The notes: generated by a model from the letters alone, not told the origin. 33,575 bases of DNA from Glomus cerebriforme (GCA_003550305.1 QKYT01000632.1:30943-64517), one strand, 5' to 3'. Positions 1 through 11,835 are shown, counted from the first letter of the stretch. Made by a program: numbers and translations.

Positions 1-346
1 AAAAAAAAAAACTCCAATGTAAAACTTTTTCTTTTTTTTTTTTTTTGCGCGTACCTTACGCGTAATTTCGGGAATTTTCTATGAAGAATTTAATTTACGG
101 CGTGTGTTACCTTTTGATACCGGATATGAAAGATTTTTTTCTTGTTAAATTTGTAAGGAATAACCGGAAAATATTGAAAATTGTTTTCTTTTATTTATTT
201 ATTTATTGATTGCTTGTGAAACAATTCACATATACTAATAATTCGCGTAAATTCCGATTTTTGCGGTCAAATATGGTTAATTAATTTAATTAACAAAAAA
301 AGTCATGTTATTTAAATGTTGATTTAAAAGATTTTTAGGGAGAGAA

Positions 347-366
347 AATAATAATAATAATAATAA
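347..366. repeat. (AAT)n microsatellite
   Basis: An uninterrupted trinucleotide run of ATA/AAT units, about six copies. A simple repeat with no evident role. Confidence 0.85.
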
Positions 367-879
367 GGGTAACAAGTAAACCATTTCTCGGAACTTGTAA
401 TGATTCTCGTTTTTTTTTGTTTTTTTTTATTTATTAAATAAACGCACGGATCATCCCTAATTTATGCGTTCGAAAATTTCCCCAATAAATTTTTAATTGA
501 TTACATAACCATGTTTTTGTGTTTAATTAAATACTTTTTGAGCCGAAATTACTTTATAACGAGAATTAGAAATGTGGCGTAAAATATAAGGATCACAAAA
601 CTACTATAATTGATTATAATAATCAATTTCTGCAAATTCTACCAAAGTTTGTCCCGGATTTTCACGGAGAATCCATTTAATCTTTTGACTCAGAATTATT
701 ATGTGAATTTAATTATCGTCTTTTAACCGTAAAAAATCAAATGTTATGCCGGGGGGGTCAAAATAAATTAATCAAGAAATTCTTTTAACCGATAAAGTAT
801 AGATCTGTCAAATGTTTGTTGATTATATGTTATGATTATAGAAATATTGTGAATGACTTTCAAATAACAGGAGTATCAA

Positions 880-903
880 ATATATATATATATATTTATA
901 TAT
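880..903. repeat. (TA)n microsatellite
   Basis: A TA dinucleotide run with one TTT interruption. It explains the Ile-Tyr repeat in the short open frame crossing it, so that frame is not treated as a gene. Confidence 0.85.
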
Positions 904-1673
904 GCAGGGATTTCTTACCCCATTGCAATAATAGGCGGTTTACAATATTTAACGAAATTCTTGTGATACATTACGCAAATTTCCCATATTATAATATCGA
1001 GAAAATAGTGTTACATTGAAATTTGTTTTTACTAAATTTGTGTAAAAAAGACCTTATAATAGTGAATAATAAAAAGTTAATAATTAAAATTCATTCACTT
1101 TAAAAAAAAAGTTTGTTATCATTTCATGTACGCACAAACAATATTTAATATATTTGAGATTGGTAATGAAATTTATTTACCCTATTTGCTCTTATAAATA
1201 TAAATATATATATTATATATTAAAAATATTAAAAATTTATCTTATGACTCTCACGAAGTCGATCACTTTAACGTTAATTAAACATATTAATTATTATGTC
1301 TAAAATTTTTAAATATCTTAATGTCTCTGAGTTCGTTTTGTTTGATTTTACTATATATATATATTTTTTTTTATCATGTGAATATGTTTAAAAAATTGTA
1401 CGGCTAAATGTCGGTATTTATTTAATTACTATCAAACCTACAAAGATATCTTTTCACTTTACTTATTTTATTTTTAAAACAAATAAAAATTTCTCTGAAT
1501 TTGAATCTAACCGGTAGTTTGTGAGACAGGATGTTTATTTTTCCGGCATGATTCATGTTTAGAATATCATAAACAAAGCCACTTTCATTTTATATGTGCA
1601 ATAAACAGTTTCAACGAATTACAATAATGAATCAAACCAAAAAATAATTTAACCCCATTATAACAATGATTAA

Positions 1674-1694
1674 ATATTATTATTATTATTATTT
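1674..1694. repeat. (TTA)n microsatellite
   Basis: About seven TTA/ATT units in a row ending in a T run. Simple repeat. Confidence 0.8.
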
Positions 1695-1920
1695 TGATTC
1701 TTCTTTTTTAAAAATAAAAAATTCCTTGCAACAAATAAATAATTAATAAACTTGGTGGGGAAATCTGTTTATTGGTGAAAATCTTAAAAATATTTAATTA
1801 TGACAACTTTAAGCCGAGAAAAAAAAATCATGACTAAAAAGAAATATTTATATATATAATAACCTTATCTTTCATTCTCATGTGATTTTAAGCATTAATA
1901 TTGTTATAATTGTTATCATT

Positions 1921-2040
1921 GTTCTATTTGAGATATCAGATATATCAGATATATTTAAAAATACAATAATATATACATATACATACACAGTACATATACA
2001 GTACATACAGTATACAGTACATATATTTATTTATTTATCA
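1921..2040. repeat. Cryptic simple repeat (ATATCAG, then ACAGTACAT)
   Basis: Two impure tandem motifs lie side by side. First come repeats of ATATCAGAT, then overlapping ACATATACAGTACAT units, then TTTA repeats. They encode a Tyr/Thr/Ile-rich frame that looks spurious. Slippage-type low-complexity DNA. Confidence 0.6.
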
Positions 2041-5000
2041 TTGGTTAATTATCGGAATGAGATTTGCAATTTTTGGGTATTATTTTTTGTTGAAAAGCCG
2101 ATAATGTTTAATTAAGTTATTTTTTTTGCATTTGATTTATTAAAAAAAATAAATTATTGTGTCACTTTTATTTCCAGGGGACCTGTTCACGGTCATTTCC
2201 CTGAAAATAATTTCATCGACGATCGTTTCCCACGATATTTATTAATTTCTTTTTTATTTTGAATATGATAAATTTGTTTTTTTTTATTACATGTTGTAAT
2301 TGATTAATTTAAATTAACTTGTGTGTTTCAATTAAATTAAATTAAATATAATCTAATCTTTAATCTTTATTCACTATATTCAATTAGCGAATACAGTATA
2401 CAAATTAATTATCAAATTAATTATTTCGCGTTAATATTATATCAAATATATATTGAATATATTATTTGTTCGAAAATGAAGTCAGTGAAACGATTGTCAG
2501 GGAAAATTGATATTATTTGTTCGAAAATGTAAAAGGTTTTATAAGCCAAATAAAAAATTTATTAAATTATTGCAACTTACAAATTTTATAAAAATCATCA
2601 TTCATATTTTATTCAATAAATTTTTAAAATTAATTCGTCAAAATTTTTTGAAACCTGATTATGTTTACGAAAAAAAAATTATTAATTAACGTAACATGTA
2701 CATGTATGACAACTCATTCGATTTTCACAAAGTAATAAAACTTTAAATATTCTGGTATCACGTGTTTCAAACTTTTATGCATAATTTTAAGTATATTGTT
2801 TATTTGCTTATATTTATATTTTAATATATATTTTTTTTTGAAATAAATTTAATACTTTTCATTAAACCTTAAAAACTAGGTTTTATTAATTACTCTTGTT
2901 CAAAAATGGAAAAGAAATACTTCTTGGGATTTCGAGAGGATTATCAAATTAGTAATTGTGATATGTATAGTCGTTATATAAGTAATTTATCCGTCTTTAA
3001 TATGTAGTTCTCTTGTTGATCTCAACCTTGTATCTTGAAACAAATAAAATTATTGTTTTTTTTTGGTTTACTTTTAATTAATTACCTTCGTTTTTTTTTT
3101 ATGATTTGAAAGCACAATTATTCTGATCCCTCCGTTGTACGATGTTATGATGTACTAATTTTATTATTAATTGAATGTTCCTGAATAAAAAATGTCGTGA
3201 TTGTAATACAACATTCTATAAGAATTTGATTCATATTTGACAGACGTTAATTCGGATGAGATCGTGGTGGAAGTAATACACGCGATAGGTTATGATTATT
3301 TAAGATTAGTTTTTGACATAATGACTTTTTTTTTTTGAAAAGATTTACTGTATTTCTGTATTTTAAATTGGTTTAAAATATTATATTTCAGAATTTTGAA
3401 TTATAAAACTTTCTATTAACTTTCAAATTTGTTAGTAATATTTCATTCCTATGTGATTTTATTTCATTTCTATGATTCAATAAAAGTAAGATGAAAATAA
3501 TAACCAATTGGCTCTTACCAATAATATTCTCTTAATTAATAAAGTAGAAAAATAAATACTATGATATTACCCTTTTAAAATTACAATAACTTTAGTTGTA
3601 GAAGAAAATATTATTTCTTAGAATTATTTAATTTTAATAATAATAATATCAAATCAAAAATTATAATTGCTATTGAACCCAATATTCGATAATCAATTTC
3701 TTTAAATTGAAATATGTATAATGATTCTCATCAGTTAATGCAACAAGTTGTAATTTTTTTTTAAAAAAAAATTCAATAAATATATTTATTTCTATTTACA
3801 ATTCTTTTCTCAAATCTTTAACCAATTAATTTTATTTTGTTAATTATAAAAGCACAACTTTTATTTTTATTTTTTAATAAATGTGAGTGCAAATTACAAT
3901 TTTGATAATCTAGAAAAACGTACTAAACGATTTACTAGACTACTGTAAGCTAACCCCAAACCCATGTCAGGGTACCTTACTTATCTTTTTGAGTGATAAG
4001 CATTGGCTCACTCATTTATAAAAGCACAAATAGAATACTGTACTACAGTATTAATATTTAATATATCATTTATTAGTACTCCTTCTGATAACAAAGATAT
4101 AAAGTACTCCAACATAATGCATTTATTAATATTTTATCTTTTAAATTATAGCGTGGTTCAGATATTTTGAAGAATTTTAAAAAGCTTGAAGTATGGCATT
4201 AGTTTGGGCAGCCTGCGCTTTATTACCATATAATACAAATGAAGGAATTTATGGGAAAGCCGGGAAAGGTGATTAAGCGTATTATAATTCAATATATATA
4301 TTTTATTATTTTTTTGGGAATTAACTCATATAAATTTAGATACACTTTACGGTATATCGTTGAATCTGTATGCGAAATTTAATAAGCGAATAATTTCCTC
4401 CTTTGTATTACATTTTTTTTCGAACCTTTTCTTGTTAAATTTAGTTAACCATTTTCATTTTAGTGTTTCTACCAGTATTCATTACCAATTTCCAACAACT
4501 AATGCATTACAACTTTGAATATAATTTTTTAATTTATTGAATCGATCTTGATAGATCAGGAAATATACTACTTAAAAAATATCGGTGTGAAACAAACCAA
4601 AACATCACAGATTAGCAGCGTTTGGGGTTTTCACAGAACATATCAGACATTCCATTTTTTTTATGCAAATGAAAAAAAAGCAATATATAAAGTTTTAACT
4701 TATTATACTTTGAGTTGTTGAAAATCAAACAAAAACTAAAAGGACGAAATCTGTAATTTTATTTTAGTTTACTGATTTTTTTTAAGCTCTTGCAATTATC
4801 ATTAAATATCAAAGTTCAAGTTTCTCTTTCAGATCGTAATTCAAAATGGAAGGATACTAGTAGAATATAATTATATATAACAAGTCGTTAGCCGAATAAA
4901 AGCTGCTAAATGGAATTTTTTAAATTTTTTATATATTTGACAATGCAAACGATAAACGATCGACAGTATCTGATGCATATCAAGTCGTCAACTGTCAAGT

Positions 5001-5419
5001 GTTACTCGTTTAGCATTTTAAGAATGTCACCAAAAGATTTTATATTTTTGAAAAAGACTCTTTATTCTATTATTAAGGCATTATAAAACTTCAAATGTTT
5101 TATTATCTTTATGTTAAATCTTTTTTAAGGCTTTGTTGTAATAAAAATTTATTGAATACAAGGATACAAAAAAAACGAAATAATTTTTACGTAGTACATC
5201 CTGCCCTCTATCTTTGGCTGAGATTACTTGAGCGAGGAGGTTATACTTACTTTTTGTTGAACATTGTGAAGTACTATTCAGGGGAAATATTTTACAAGAG
5301 AAGTGCCATAATCGAGTTTTCTAACATTATTGTGTTAGAGTTTACTATCCTGAAATTAATTATGTACTATTCCCGTTGGTCATAGTAAAGTTACTATACT
5401 CACACGTTCAGTTTTCTTT

Positions 5420-7204
5420 TTAAGCGCGCCAGGTATTCCACAGAGGAACAGGCTTGCCGACCTTGCTCTCCATCGACGCCATTTTCCAAAATTTGTCTTC
5501 CGCGCTCAGTAGGGGCTTGATTTTACGCTTTTCAGCACTGGGAACCTCGGGTTCGAGGCCGATGCAAAATCTGTTCGGAGTGAACACGCCCGACGGATCA
5601 AAGGTTTGCTTGATATTGCACAGTCGATCGTACTTTTCTTCTGAATCGTAATAATACCGATGAGCGGCACTCAAGTCCAAATCGTGCGAGCCCCACAAAA
5701 CGCGACGGTCATCTTCGCAAAATCTGGCATCCGAATTTCCAACCCCCTCATCGTCGTTTTTTTTAACCCAATTTTTCGCCACATCTTGTTGGTAGCTATA
5801 GTAAAATGCATCCAACGTGCAGCCAAGTCGTGTGTCTCGCCAACTGAACGAAGTGGGACTGTTGTTTCCGTTTTGGTAAAATCGCGAGCGGGAGCCACCA
5901 AAATGCTGAAATTGTGCCGACAAGTTACTTCCTTGAGCTTCGATTTGACTGGATAAAGCATTCACACTCCCGCTGCATCCCTCTTCGATTCGATCGGAAA
6001 CCCAATCCGTCCACTTGAATTCTCTGAGCCTCTGGGAACTGGCATTGGACGAGTATGTACGCTTAAAGTACGGAAGTTTGAATTCCCGTGTAATTGGAAC
6101 TATCCAGTGGCCGGTCAACGTAGACAATGGTGTGCATTCCTTGTCACTGACTTGGATTATCCCTTGATCTTTGCCGCCGGCGGCCTCAAGAATACTGTCG
6201 ATGAAGGTCGAGTCGTAGGTTTGCTTATCTCCTTGCAGATTGGCCCACTGCACGAAAATGACGATCATCGGTGGCCAAGTTACCTGTGGCTGACCCTCTT
6301 TGCGATCATATTTCATGTCATAGGTTATCTCATAAGTCGTAAACGGCGGCTCGTCCAACACCGAGATACAATAGTCGTAATCGGCCGGGAATTCATCATC
6401 ATCGACCATTTTGTTCACCATGATATCCAACAAGTCCTTGAGACGTTGGCGGTCGAATGGGTATGCGGCTCTGAGACCGCGAGAATTCGGGTAGTCTTGA
6501 TCTTTGAAGACGTGCAGCGTAACGTGGGTAAGCACCCCAAAATTTCCAGGACTCCCACCCAACACGGCGAAAAATAAATCATTATTCTCGTCCTCGGTAA
6601 TGTCCTTTTTCTCGTCCTCGCTCATGTCCTTGTAGTCCTTGTAAACCCAACGCGCTTTAGTGACTTTATCGTAGACGGTAATAATGCGGAATTTTTCGAC
6701 ATAATCCGAGAGGAGCCCGAAACTTCTGGCCAACTGACCGTATCCTCCAGTTTGGATATGTCCACCCAAATTGACGTACTGACATTGACCATGTGGCACA
6801 AATCGATTTTTTTCCCTGAGCTTGGCATTGAACTCGCCCAACGTGAAGCTGACACCGACCGTCACCGACGTGCAATCCGGATTGTTCCATTTAAAATTTT
6901 CAAAATCCTTTACAGGATCCTTGTACATGTACGTCTGAGATAAATCGAGTTGAATGTTTTTTCCATTTGTTGACGACGCGCCGCTGTATTGATGACCTCC
7001 TGTGCGCACGGCCACAGCGATTCCGTTATCTCTCGCGTAGTTGATAGCTTTGATCACGTCGTTTTCGTTTGCTGCCTTTATAATAGCTGCCGGTTGAATG
7101 ATGCCATCATCCAAGTACGAGCTCGATGCATATTGATAGCATTCTTCCTGGTAGTCAGCATTATTGGGTTTGATTACCCTGCCATCGAATTCCGGGAACT
7201 CCAT
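5420..7204 (-). CDS. FAD-linked oxidoreductase, berberine bridge enzyme-like (PCMH-type)
   Basis: A complete, intronless ORF of 594 residues. It has the FAD_binding_4 fold of the vanillyl-alcohol-oxidase/berberine-bridge superfamily, whose members oxidise alcohols, sugars or alkaloid-like substrates and pass electrons to oxygen. Visible motifs are RTGGHQYSG (residues 67-75, His71 at the 8-alpha flavin-linkage position), HGQCQYVNLGGH (138-149, Cys141 at the 6-S-cysteinyl position, so bicovalent flavin is likely), GGSPGNFGV (216-224) and a C-terminal BBE motif FDPSGVFTPNRF near 535-547. No N-terminal signal peptide is visible, although many fungal relatives are secreted. Codons are rich in C/G (GTC, GCC, CTC, TCC), unlike the neighbouring genes. 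Low intron number and composition suggest possible horizontal acquisition, but strong selection on codon use would look similar. The substrate cannot be predicted. Confidence 0.93.
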   Translation of the reverse strand: MEFPEFDGRVIKPNNADYQEECYQYASSSYLDDGIIQPAAIIKAANENDVIKAINYARDNGIAVAVRTGGHQYSGASSTNGKNIQLDLSQTYMYKDPVKDFENFKWNNPDCTSVTVGVSFTLGEFNAKLREKNRFVPHGQCQYVNLGGHIQTGGYGQLARSFGLLSDYVEKFRIITVYDKVTKARWVYKDYKDMSEDEKKDITEDENNDLFFAVLGGSPGNFGVLTHVTLHVFKDQDYPNSRGLRAAYPFDRQRLKDLLDIMVNKMVDDDEFPADYDYCISVLDEPPFTTYEITYDMKYDRKEGQPQVTWPPMIVIFVQWANLQGDKQTYDSTFIDSILEAAGGKDQGIIQVSDKECTPLSTLTGHWIVPITREFKLPYFKRTYSSNASSQRLREFKWTDWVSDRIEEGCSGSVNALSSQIEAQGSNLSAQFQHFGGSRSRFYQNGNNSPTSFSWRDTRLGCTLDAFYYSYQQDVAKNWVKKNDDEGVGNSDARFCEDDRRVLWGSHDLDLSAAHRYYYDSEEKYDRLCNIKQTFDPSGVFTPNRFCIGLEPEVPSAEKRKIKPLLSAEDKFWKMASMESKVGKPVPLWNTWRA

Positions 7205-7274
7205 ATTAATTGCAAATTTTTAAACGTTGAGGGAATGCTTAAATATAAAAGAATTGGTGCAAAAATATTCCTGC

Positions 7275-7283
7275 ATATATATA
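7275..7283 (-). promoter_or_regulatory. TATA-like box for the FAD oxidoreductase
   Basis: A TATATATAT stretch read on the minus strand, about 70 nt upstream of the oxidoreductase ATG at 7204. Spacing fits a core promoter with a short leader. TA-rich words are common here, so this rests on position only. Confidence 0.35.
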
Positions 7284-7306
7284 GGTTATCCGTATAACAC
7301 AAATAA

Positions 7307-7564
7307 TAAGGATGGCAAAAAACGTTTTAAAACAATTTTGGCGTTTTAAAACATGTTTTAAACATGTTTTAAAACATTAAGCACTTTAATAGCCTTTACT
7401 ACGTAATACAAAAATCACATAAAATGAGAAAGGTTGCCAAAAAAAGGTTGTTTATTGATTACGCAATTTATTATAATAATCATGCCGATCAATGTTTTAA
7501 AACAAAAAAAAAAACGATTTAAATTGGTTTAAACCATCTTGTTTTAAAACACGTGCCATCCCTA
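7307..7564. mobile_element. hAT-like miniature inverted-repeat element (258 bp)
   Basis: The ends are inverted copies of each other: TAAGGATGGCA followed by CGTTTTAAAAC on the left, and GTTTTAAAACACG followed by TGCCATCCCTA on the right, differing by one base and a 3-nt indel. The GGATGGCA end resembles the ends of hAT superfamily elements. The interior is built from several copies of the palindrome GTTTTAAAAC and has no coding capacity. I could not find a clean 8-bp target duplication (acaaataa left, tttagact right), so the insertion is old or the edges are slightly off. It lies directly upstream of the oxidoreductase promoter. Confidence 0.7.
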
Positions 7565-7768
7565 TTTAGACTGGGTAGCCTATTTATTACATATATTTTC
7601 ATTAACGATTGTTATCTATCTAATCTTTCCCTAAAAGGATTGGGCGTTTCGCTTGGCAAAAACTTATGAAACCATAAAAAGAAAGCGATTAGGTCTATTT
7701 TCTATTCAGAAGGTTCTATTGATTGTAAACACAATACTACAATTTTGTAAAAAAGAGGGGATACAGGC

Positions 7769-8005
7769 CTAGAAATCGCAGGTGTTTCTACAGACGATGG
7801 TGTCACAACAATCCTCACCAATGAAATAATTTTTTATTTTTCTAACGACGTCATCCCAAAAGAGATGTTTCTTTTTATCTGGAGTGGCATGGAACTCAGC
7901 GTTTCTTTCTTTTCTTTCATTGATGAGGAAGCGAACCTGGGCATCGTTCCACTCATCAGAAGACATTTTTACATGGTGAGAAACCAGCGTGTGAGAGGGA
8001 TCCAA
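7769..8005 (-). pseudogene. Myb/SANT-like DNA-binding domain, truncated
   Basis: A 78-residue ORF. Residues 15-65 look like a Myb/SANT-like (trihelix) domain of the type much expanded in mycorrhizal fungi: a first Trp (EWND), then FLINERKERNAEFHATPDKK and LFWDDVVRKI. The expected third helix is missing: after NYFIGE the frame runs into unrelated residues and stops. A GTGAGG splice-donor-like site at this point could mean a further exon, but I found no convincing continuation, so a truncated transposon-related or transcription-factor relic is preferred. No intact ORF neighbours it on the same strand. Confidence 0.55.
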
Positions 8006-8068
8006 CTCGGCGTCATGGATCTCATGTAATACAAATTATTTAGCCGTCAAGTGACTCGGATCTAATCA

Positions 8069-8091
8069 TGACGTCAGGAAAATCGGCCAAT
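8069..8091. promoter_or_regulatory. CRE-like palindrome and CCAAT box
   Basis: The perfect palindrome TGACGTCA (8069-8076), the consensus site of CREB/ATF-type bZIP factors, is followed 11 nt later by CCAAT (8087-8091). Both lie in the gap between two divergent ORFs (Myb/SANT-like on minus, 8.2-kb ORF on plus), where a shared promoter would be expected. Function is inferred from motif and position only. Confidence 0.3.
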
Positions 8092-8228
8092 CTACATGCA
8101 TGTGAATTCTCCGGCCTCGAATAAAATATCATATTTTATTATAATATACTTGATACAATCTGCTATAAATCGCTAAAATTCAGTTAAAAACACATAAATT
8201 GATATAAATCACTAATTTGTTAATAATT

Positions 8229-8645
8229 ATGCCCGGTCAAACTATTAAAATTATTTTAGATAAAGTTTATAATAAAACTATACCTAAACCTATCAATCTC
8301 CAACCTGGATATGATATGAAACATGTTGTTAACTATCAACATTATACTGATGTCTATCAGATTGAAAAAGTGGTTGAAATAGAAAAGCAATATGATAATT
8401 TATCTATTATTAAACCTCATGAAATGCCACAGCAGTGGGCTTGTCTATATTTACTATTAACATCGCAGGTACAAACAAATTACTTCTATTTTTTATATAT
8501 ATTCATAAATTGCTCATATTCTGCTCCATCTATTTCTAGGCAATGTTATGGAACTTTATGCTATGCAAAAAGAATTGGGTATTTACAAATACTGTTTAAT
8601 AGAAGAAGTAACAATTCCATTCACATGACTTCACCGAGTGCTGTA
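8229..8645 (+). pseudogene. 5' part of a locus interrupted by the MULE (unknown family)
   Basis: From ATG 8229 there are 80 open codons (starting MPGQTIKIILDK, ending LYLLLTSQ) to a possible intron 8469-8539 (GT...TTCTAG). After it, the frame with the most protein-like sequence (NVMELYAMQKELGIYKYC) does not match the phase of the first part, so a one-base change has broken the gene or the splice model is wrong. The MULE then inserts at 8645/8646. I do not recognise the family. The sequence upstream of the ATG has the CRE/CCAAT motifs. Likely a dead or dying gene even before the insertion. Confidence 0.45.
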
Positions 8646-8697
8646 AACTACCCCAGCGTAACCACCAAAAATTTCACGATCACATGATATTTGTGGC
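8646..8697 (+). repeat. Left terminal inverted repeat of the MULE
   Basis: Begins AACTACCCCAGCGTAACC and pairs with 12517-12568 with a few mismatches and one 1-nt gap towards the inner end. It contains GATCACATGAT, where the right copy has GATCACGTGAT. Confidence 0.9.
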
Positions 8698-9334
8698 GCA
8701 TATAGTACATATACTAAAAATTTACCGCAACAAAATAAAATTTTTAAATTTTCACATTAAATTTACGAACTATTTATTGTAATTAAAAAAAACTGAATTA
8801 TTGAAATGGACCTTGACTTTTTCCAAATAAAACTTTATTTTTGTTTTCTATAAACTTTGTTATACAATTTTTTTCAAATAAAAAAATGGTGTTCGCTAGT
8901 AATTTTAAAATTCCCGTAAACTCAAATACCTGATCTAAGCTATTGCTTTTGCAAAGTTCCAAAAATAACATTTTCTAGTCAATAAATAAATAATATCAAT
9001 ATCAATAGAAAATTTATAAAATAAACGGATAATTTACAAAAAAAAACTTTATATTACATACCATCCTTTGAGACTCTGACATTAAAGCCAATGTAAATAA
9101 TAAAACTATCATAAATCCCCAACTGCAGCCCTTCTTANTTATGGAGAATGGTAATAAAATATTCATATGCGCGCAGAATAGATTTTACTCTAAAAATGAA
9201 CTTTATTCTTGAAACTAAAAAATGAAATTAACCAATTAACCTTAATTCAAAAATTCACAGCAATTAAATCTAAATAATAAAATAAATTACATCTATATCT
9301 GCAAGACTACAACACAGAATGAAATTACTGACCT
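8698..9334. other. MULE 3' non-coding part
   Basis: AT-rich sequence between the left terminal repeat and the transposase stop codon. No second gene is seen. Contains an ambiguous base at 9138. Confidence 0.6.
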
Positions 9335-11835
9335 TTAATTTAAAAATCGTGTATTATGAGAATGTTCTTTCCATGTTAACGGCATTGTGCGANGATGACG
9401 ATATGATTCAATTTCTCGAACCATATTTTCAACTGATACAAAATTTCGTTCTACTCCCTTAATCCACTGAGAATTTCTAGTTTCTTTATGCTCCTTTAGG
9501 AAACTCAAAGCTTTTGTTGTAATATCAATAAGTCGGTCATAAATAATAACATGTTCCTCCCAAGCCTCTTCATTTAAATTAGTATCTTCAGAAGTTGCTG
9601 TAGTTCTCATAACGAAGCTTGTTTCATAAGGAATTTCATGTGTGCTCTCCTGTATAAATGGGCAACTATGATTTCGCTGTATTTTATGAAAGAAATCCAC
9701 ATTTACTACCCCCTTTAATTGAATTAAATGCTTGCAAATCATGAACCGATTTGTTAAAAAATATGGACAGCCACAAACCCAATATTGAATATTGGTCGCA
9801 TAAGTATTTTCCAAATTCGTATCATGACTGCTCAGCCGCTTCCATTCAGCTTTAAATTGTTTTTTCCACTCTGGATTCTCCCTTCCAACCAGTAATTGCT
9901 GAAATTTTCGGTCTTGAAGTGGTATCATTTTACATAAAATAATATAAGTAACAAGATCAAGACGAGGACGGAAAAATTTATATAGAAAGTCTCGTTTTAA
10001 AACTTTCCAGTGTCCTTCAATAAACATTGTTGTCTTGAGAATTGAAATAGTTTTATAGGTTGATCTTGCCCATAATTTCCAACGGCCATCGCTATACCAC
10101 TCTTTCCATAAGTATACCCAAAGGCGTAATAAGGAATGTTGTTTACAGAAATCATAAATTTCTTTTACAGCTTGTTCTCGTATTTGAGTACTTGTTAAAT
10201 ACTCTCCCATTGAATTTGGTATCAAAGAATGTTGATGTAAATGTCTATCCATAATTTCCCATACTTTTTTACGAAGTTCTTTTGGGCAAATTTTTTCAGA
10301 TGTTGTTTCTATTGTCGGTGCAAATGCAATTTCAATAAAAGGAAATTTTTCATGTGCAGCAAGTGAATCATATATAATTTGTTGTGCTTTTTTGGAATCC
10401 TTTAACTTTGTTTCAATAGCACGATGCACATGCCATCGGCATAATTGAATTTTTATACTTGGCCATATACGTTGTGCTGCAGAAATCTGTGCAAAATCCT
10501 TATCTGTCAAAAAAAACTCTGGTTCTACATGTTTGCGAAGGCGAATTTCCATTAAAAAAGCTGCTATAGTATCTGTTCGTACCCATCCATTACAATTACC
10601 ATTGTTTTCAAGAAACAGATATGCCAATGGAAATCCAGTCCCATTCACTTCTGCATGAAAATCATAAAGTTCAAATTTCAAATTATTTGTATTGTCTAAA
10701 TAAAAAAAAACAAAAAAAAGGTTAATAAAGATACTTTTTTAATTCCCGAATAAAAGTTTTTAATAAAAAAAGAAAAGATCTACTTACAAGTAGCATCAAT
10801 TCCGCACTCATATAAATGAATTTTATTTTTTTCAATTATTTTATCTAAACCTGTCATAAATCCAATAGCCTGTATTGGAGACTCCAAATAAAGTATTATT
10901 TCAAAGTTATATTCCTCAAGCCATTTTTTTGCTGAGATAAATGCATTTTCATCACGCTTATAATAATCTGTCATAAATTTTGACCACCAAAAATGAACTT
11001 GTTTTTGGCGAATTGATAAATCCATTCCATTAGAAACAAGTTTGGCATAAATCTCACGAGGTAAAAGATTGATATTTTCTTTAATGAAATTTTTAATTGA
11101 ATCTGATACAGAATAATCTGGAGGAGGTGGATGAGGATATTTATGAATTATGTGAATTTGAAAGATGTTTACTGCCAAATTAAGGTTAATCTTGAGCATT
11201 CCATCACATTCAAATCGCTCCCTCAATGGTGTATCACGTTGATGCTTTTGATCTTCATGCTTACGTGGTTTTTTTCTAAGATTTGTTCGCTGAGAACAGA
11301 AATACCAATAAGATATAGAGTTTTGATTCTGATGCTCATATTTTTTATGATGTTCATATTTTTTATGAAAGCTAATAAAGTATTAAATATTTTAATATTT
11401 TATTAATATAAAATAATAATATAATCCAAATTTAATGGTTACTTACTTCCAGGAATAATCATCTACTTCAGAAACTTGCTTTACAATTTCATTAGCAATT
11501 TCTTTTGGTAATCCAATAAATAAGGAAGAATCAACAATACATGCGATGTTTATTTGAGAATCATCTACATTTTCTCCGTTTCCAATAAATTCTTCTAGTA
11601 GTTCAGAATAAAAGTCAAGAAATTCATCAAAATTGGTAAATTGTGTTACAGGTTCAACATTTTCGGCATTATTTTCTTGCATATGTTTTGATTTTTTTTG
11701 TTGGTTTGTACGACAATAAATACAAGTANGAAATAGTTTACTATTCGGCTTATCATTAAGATAAAGTTCGATAGGTAAAATTTTACGGCAACTGGAGCAT
11801 GTTTGTGATTTATTATTTTGTTCTTGAGAGACCAT
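9335..11835 (-). CDS. MULE transposase with SWIM zinc finger (three exons)
   Basis: Exons 11835-11447, 11371-10788 and 10695-9335 join in phase across two GT-AG introns (75 and 92 nt; both donors GTAAGT) and give 777 residues. Order: an N-terminal CxxC...CxxC zinc knuckle (Cys13, 16, 38, 41), an acidic linker, a domain around YWYFCSQR and FECDGML, then the MULE DDE domain. Likely catalytic acids are Asp322 (IDATYN, split by intron 2), Asp389 (LTDKDFAQI) and Glu551 (FIEGHW); CRWHVHRAIE follows the second Asp. A SWIM finger CxC...CxH (Cys632, 634, 645, His647) lies near the C-terminus. It would cut and paste the element by binding its terminal repeats. Two codons contain N (n at 11729 and 9393). 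No stop or frameshift is seen, so it is potentially active. Confidence 0.92.

Larger units (their letters stand above)
1..5094. other. AT-rich region without a callable gene
   Basis: About 5 kb of very AT-rich sequence with poly-A/poly-T runs and simple repeats. All open frames are short and biased to AAA/TTT/ATA codons. A few richer patches look exon-like but could not be joined: 2176-2263 (after a pyrimidine tract ending in CAG), 3235-3300 (open, acidic and hydrophobic residues) and 4194-4274 (an ATG followed by 26 codons). I cannot tell whether they belong to an intron-rich gene, a long untranslated region or decayed genes. Confidence 0.6.

Noticed and set aside
3940..4030. Possible tRNA-like or structured RNA around AACCCCAAACCCATG
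   Set aside because: No cloverleaf with matching acceptor stem and T-loop GTTCRA motif could be drawn.
5095..5385. 96-codon plus ORF starting MFYYLYVKSF
   Set aside because: AT-rich codons, no recognisable domain, no splice or promoter context; it lies in the 3' flank of the oxidoreductase and could be chance.
6107..6577. 156-codon plus-strand ORF
   Set aside because: It lies antisense inside the oxidoreductase gene and is a by-product of its G/C-rich codons; no family features.
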